NCBI GenBank assembly: GCA_016722575.1
Contig: JADKIY010000001.1
Span: 682,001-746,000, forward strand
Reading direction: 5' to 3'
Origin: Elusimicrobiota bacterium
GTDB lineage: Bacteria > Elusimicrobiota > Elusimicrobia > FEN-1173
Length of the DNA: 64,000 bases
Part shown: one piece after another, positions 36,001-42,000 of the stretch
How the letters are laid out: each line of letters opens with the position of its first letter
Position numbering within the stretch: the first letter of the stretch is position 1
Notes under the pieces: generated by a model
Told to the model about the DNA's origin: nothing
Databases searched by the model: none
Seen by the model: only the letters and a program-made list of their open reading frames with translations
Translations under genes and position numbers: made by a program

Positions 36001-39000
36001 GGTCAAACCGCCGGGGACACCGTCACGGTTTTGGAACAAATTCGCTCCCGCGGCGGTCCGGATTGGTCGGACGGCGGCGCCCTCGTCGTGGGGCATTCCT
36101 TGGGCGCCCACGTCGCCACCACCGTGGCTCTGCGCCTTCAAGCGATGTCGCCGGGGGCCGTGCGGGGGGTCGTTCTTCTCAATCCGCCGGTGCCCAATGG
36201 CCTTTGGTATTCCATGTTGATCGGCTGGCTCTCCTTCTTGAAGGGCGTCAGCGAGACTTTGGATTCCTGGATGGAGGCCGCGCGCTTCTCCTCCGCCTCC
36301 CGTCGGTCCCTTCGCCAACAGGAATCCCAGTGGTGGGGCCATTTCATCGAAAACTGGATCCCCTCGGCGGACGACGCTCGAACGACGGCCGACGCCCCGC
36401 CGGCCGTCCCCTGGGCCCTCTTCAACGGGTGGGACCACTTGCTGTCCGAGTCCCGGGCCCTGGGGAATTATTTGGAGACGACGCTGGCGGAATGCTTGGC
36501 CGAACTTTCGCGACTGCCCGCTCCGTTGCTGGTGGTCGGATCCCCCCACGATCCCCTGTGGGGGGAATTCGCGGCTTTTTATCGCGCGCTCCACCTTCGC
36601 GAGGTCGGCGAATCCGACGTTCTTCCGGAAACGGCCGCCCGGGCGCCCGCCCGCTTGTACGTCGAATTGTCGAACGGCGGCCAGGACGTATTGGCGGAGC
36701 ACTCGCCCCACATGTCGGCCCGCGCCGATCGGCTCAACGCGATTCTGGAGTCCTTTGCCCGGGCGGCCGACGGCCGCGGCCGCGCGGTGGGAGCCATCGG
36801 CCACCGCGTGGAGTTGGATTCGATTCGCTGGGGTCCCGACGGCTCCCTGATTTTCGCCCTTCAGCGGCCCGGCGGCTTCCCCCGGGACCTGCCCATCCTC
36901 TCGGCGACGCCGACGCGTTTTTCCGTTAAAGAGTCGATCGGCCGCCTGCGCCTTCGGGGCGGGGACCGCGGGACCCGATCCTCCGCGGACCCCCTGCGGC
37001 CCTTGGCGGATCTTTTGGACCAACGGAGAATGTCGGCGCCCGCGGTCTACCGATTCGAGGATTCCCCCTTTAACCTTCGGGGGCTGGCTTTCGCCGGCAC
37101 GGGGCTTCACAACGCCGCCCTGGCGATTCACCAGGACCTGGCCCAATCCCAAGCGATCCGCGATCTGGCCATCCTCCACGAATTCCTCGAATACCTCTCC
37201 GCCAAAGGCTTCCTGGTCTACCGCTACGCGGCCGAAGAAGGGCTTCTTCGGATGAGTTTGAAAGTCCCGGGGACCTGGAGCGACTTCCAACGCCGGTGGG
37301 AGATCGAACTGCCGCCGGCCGCCGCCGCTCTGGCCGCCCGGGGGGCGGAACGGGCCCACTACTTCCACCGCGCCCTGACCGCGGCCGCCTTGAACGACCT
37401 GGATGGGGAATTGACCCGGACCATCCGGGAATCGGTGCGCCGACGGTTGCGGGTGGTGTCCGCGGCGAACGTCGGCGGTCGGGATAGAACCCTTCAGCCC
37501 GTTGTTCGACGCCTGCGCCGCAACATGGAATCCGAGCATTTCATACCGCTCCTGGCCGAGTGGCTCCTCCACACGGGGATCCCCCGGAAGGACGGGTCCT
37601 TCAATTTGTTGCGCATGGAATTCCGGGCCTTTCCCAGCGGCGTGGTGTTGGAACGGCACGGCACGCTGGAGGAGCTCGACCTGAAAAGCCGCGGTTTTCA
37701 AACCGTTCGGTCCCTCCGTTCCGGGGACGTGGTCGTCCTTCCCTATTTGTTGAGCCAATTGATCGACGGTTACCGCCAACGCGTGGCCGAAACCGGGAAA
37801 GAACCGGACGACGTTCATCCCAACGCCCTGCTGATGGATTTCCTCACCGCTCTTCCCGCCGGGGTGGTGCTGGCCTCGGTGGAGATGCCCTCGACCCTCG
37901 GGCAGTGGGGCCTGGAGGGGGCGCCCCTCGAGGGCTGGCTTCGCAATCACGCGCTGTGGGACGTGCCGCTCTGGCGGTTCATCCACGACACGGGTTGGTT
38001 CGACAACGTCTTGCCCCGGGCCGTGCCCCTCGACGCCCTGGACGGCGACCGGTTGAATCTGGACAACGGGACGTTCCTCACGCTCCAGGTCAAGCGGGAT
38101 TCCCGGCTTCCGTCCGGCGGCCGGGCGGCGACCGGCGCCGTGTTGTCGCTGGCGTCCCCGAAGGGCGGGGACGGCGCTTTGTCCTCCCTCCTGACGCGCC
38201 GCTGGACGGAAAACGTTCTTCGACGGTGGGGGTTCCAACCGTCCGATCGATCCGTTCGCCTCGTCGCCGCCCTGGGCGTGGCCTGGTGGTACGAATTTCC
38301 GCGGACCCTCGCGGCGACCCGATTGGCCGATTTCGTTTACGAACACCCGGGGCCCCGGTGGATTCGTGTCGCCGGTTTGGCGGCGGTTTACGCGACGATG
38401 GGGTGGGCCTTCCTGGAAACCCTTCAATTCATGACCGGTCAAGCGAACCTCGTGCGTTTCGTCGCGGCCACGGCGGCGGCCCTGTTGGCCAATCCCCTGG
38501 GTCATTTCGCGTGGAATCTCGTTTTCGTTTGGACGGGGTGGGAACTGACCCGCGGTTCCGCCGTCCCCGCCCTCCCCATCCGCGCGGCCGGCCGTTCCCG
38601 GAGCGGATGGCGGGTGAAAACGGATTTGAGCGAACTGGAATTCCGTAACCGGAACACCGCGCCCGAAACCTGGACGCCCATTCCCCTTAAAGCCGAAGAC
38701 AACGGAAGCTCCGCCCTCCCCTTCCTTCGACGCCCCTACGAACTTTTCCCCCGGTCCCCCCGCCGGGAAGGACCCGACGCCCCGAGCACTTCGGAAGTGG
38801 CCTACCTCCGGGTCGTCAAGGCCCTGGAATCCCTCGGCGCCTTGACGCCTCGATTGCTTTCGTACGACCCCGCCGCCCGGTTCCAGACCCCGGGCAAATC
38901 GGAACTTTTCGGACTGCGGGCGTTCTCCCATTGGATGCAAAAAAGCGACGGGGACTTGGTGGGCACGCCCGAGGGGTTGTCCTTCGTCGTCCTTCCCGCC

Positions 39001-42000
39001 GAGCTCTTTTCGGACCCCGCCGTCGCCCCGGCCGATCGCCGGGAGTATCTCGGAACGGCCGTCCTGATCGAGGCCATAAAAATTTTGCGTCTGGCCGGTC
39101 GCCTGACCCTGACCCTGGAGCGGGACGAACGGGGACCTTGGTTGTTGCTCTCGGTAACGAACGCCCAGGGGCGGGTGGAAACTTCGCGCTTCCTGGTGTA
39201 CGGCGAGGTGGCCCGCATCCTAAGCCACCACCGGGATTTCCACCATTTGGCGCGGGCCCTCGTCGCCTATTGGATCCCGACCGCCGAAAAACGATTGAAC
39301 GATTTTCTGGTGGCCCGGGACCTTCGCGGCTACGTGGAGATTTCGCCGGCGGCCGCGACCGCCGCCGCCCGCCCGCCGGCCCCGTGGGGCCGGGTCGCGG
39401 CGGCGCTTTTGGTCGGCGCGGCTCTGTCCTTCGGTCTGCCCGGAACGGATTTCATTTCCACGGCCGCCGCGGCGACCTGGACCCCCGCTTCCCCCGTCCG
39501 GTGGTTGGATCCGTCCTTCGTGGCGACCGCCCTGACCTTGATTTTGCTCGCCGCGGCGGCGACGGTGGAGCCGCTTCGGGCCGGACTCCGCCGGTGGCCG
39601 GACCGCCTGGCGGCCGCCAAGGATTCGATTTTGATGATGGCCACGAGCCGCGGTCCCCCGGGCGGCCGCGGTCGCGGCGGGAATGGAAAACTCGGCGGAG
39701 AAGGCCCCCGCGTACCGGCCCGTGAAAAGGCCGAATTGCTTTTCAAGTTCAATGGGAAAATCGCCCTGGCGCGGAACGCCGGGGATTTTGAAACCCTCCG
39801 GGAAATATCGAATTGGGTGAAAGGCCTATCGCTTCGCCACGATCCCGACCTGGAGGCCGCCGTCCAACGATTGATCGCCGTCCACGACAGCCGCCGGGAT
39901 TATCACTGGCGGCGGATGATCGGCAACGAAGAGCCCGCCGCGACGATCCAAGACGAATTGAAGTCCCTTTTGTTGAGTCGCCTGGGTTGGTCGCCCTCCC
40001 GACCGGCCCCCGCCGAAACGGAACGCCGGGCGACCGTTCTGTCGGCGGAAATTTTCAGCCGCGATCCTCGCAACAGCCGGGAATTGGATCAATGGATCGG
40101 CGAGGCCGTAAGATCATTGAGTCGGGACCTCCCCGCCAACGGCGGTTTGGAGCCGGCGATCCCCGTCGTTCCTTCCCCGTGGACGGGCGTGGCCACCGAA
40201 ATAAAATCCGCGTCGGGCGAATTGCTGGCCACCATCCAAAAGGACGAGAACCGAAACGGATGGGTTCGGTTCTACGATGCGTCGGGTCGTCTTCGCCGGA
40301 TGGAAAGCCGGGATCCGGCCCGTCCCGTCGTGGTTGTGAGGGAAGTCGGCCCCGGGGGCCGGCTCGACACCGTGATCGGCGGGCCGCGCTCGGCGGGGGG
40401 CGCTCCCCTGTCCCCCGTGTCCTTGGAGACGGACCGGTTGATCGAGGCCTTGGCGAATTACCACCGGTGGATCGCGGACTACGCGTCCTCCTTGCGGCGT
40501 CAAGGGGTTTCCGTGGAAGAAGCGACCGAGGCCGTGGAGTCCGCCCTTCGCGCGGGTCGCTACCGTTTGGCCGAACTGGTCGTGCGGAGCTGGCTGGACC
40601 TCCCGGGCATGTACCGCCGGGCGGTGAACGGCGAAGAATCCTACCCGAACGAATTTCAAAGCCCACGGTTTCAGGGGACTTTTGCCGATTTTGTCAGAAC
40701 GGTCGGGGAACGGGGGGCGGTCCACGGCCTGAACAGCGCCACCTTGAAGGAGAATTCGGACGGCTCCCATTATTTTGTCCACGAGTTGATGCCGTTTACC
40801 TTGCTGGAAAACAGCATCAATTATCACTTTGCGAACATGCGCAATGACCTCAGCCCGGCGGGGGAAAACGAGCGGCCCGTCATCCTCTTCTTCGACATTG
40901 AGAAGTTGCCGCCCTTGTCCATGAAAAACCCGCTGGAAGTCAAATTCCGCGAAATGGTGGAAGCGCCCTTGGTCGCCCTGCGGCCCGAGAGTCGGCGGGT
41001 CGCGGAATCCCTCGTTGGCCCCCTCGAAGGATCGGGGGCGACGGCCGACGTTCGCCGGGCGCTGGACGACGCCGCCGGGTGGGCGCCGACTCCGGGGGCG
41101 GGACGAGCCCAACGGGGATACTCCCTGCCAATCGTTTTGGTGGGTTTATCGTTGGGGACTTTGGTGGCCCTTTCCGTGATTCCGTGGATTGGAATTTTCC
41201 CGTCTCTGGCGGCGGGCCTCCTCTCCGCGATCGCCGTTGCCTTGGCGGCGGAGAATTTGTTGATCCTCCCCGGCATCCGGTACGGACCTTCCCGGGCCGC
41301 TTTCGAGACCCTGCGCCGGGCGGTGGCGGCGACCCAAACCATTCCCGAGGACGACCGGGCCCTGGCCGACCTTAAGAAATCGTTTACGGAGTTTAAGGCC
41401 GCGATGAAGGAATCGGCGGGCGGGATGCCCGACGCCTCCTCCTACCGCGCCTTCATGTGGGCGTTTTCCGACGGTTTGGACGCCGTGGTTCGGGAAGTGT
41501 TCCGGCGCGCGGCCCGGAAGCACCGCCTCTTGAACCGCACGGCCCTGATGGCCCACGGCAGTTACGGGTCCCGTCGGCCGGGCCTGATATCGGACGTCGA
41601 TTTGCACCTTCTGCTTCCGAACGACTTGGCCTACCCGGCCCCGGACAACGAGACGGGCGCCGCCGCCGAGGCCCTGTATTACGGATTGGAAAAAGTCCTG
41701 AGCGCCCAGGACCCCAAGCCGCTGAAGGATTATCAGCACGCCGGCGACGTTGAGCGCGCCATGGCCTTTTGGGAACCCAGGTCCCATGAGATGGGGAGTC
41801 TCTACACGGGCGTGGACGCTCTGCGGGTCTACGGGTTGAACGCGCGCCCGGTGGCCGGCAACGCCCGGTTGTTCGAGGAGGGCGTCCGGCCGGGCTACCG
41901 GCGCCTGCTTTCCCGAAATCGGCGCGAAATCCTGCGCGGGGTGATCTTGGAGAGGGAGGCCCAATTTGAAAGGGCCGATTCCAGCTTGCTGCGCCCGGAT

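Noticed and set aside
35008..38940. A 1310-codon open frame on the minus strand opposite the giant gene
   Set aside because: It is Pro/Gly/Arg-rich with no recognisable domain and lies wholly opposite a frame with clear domains. Such long antisense frames are expected at this GC content.
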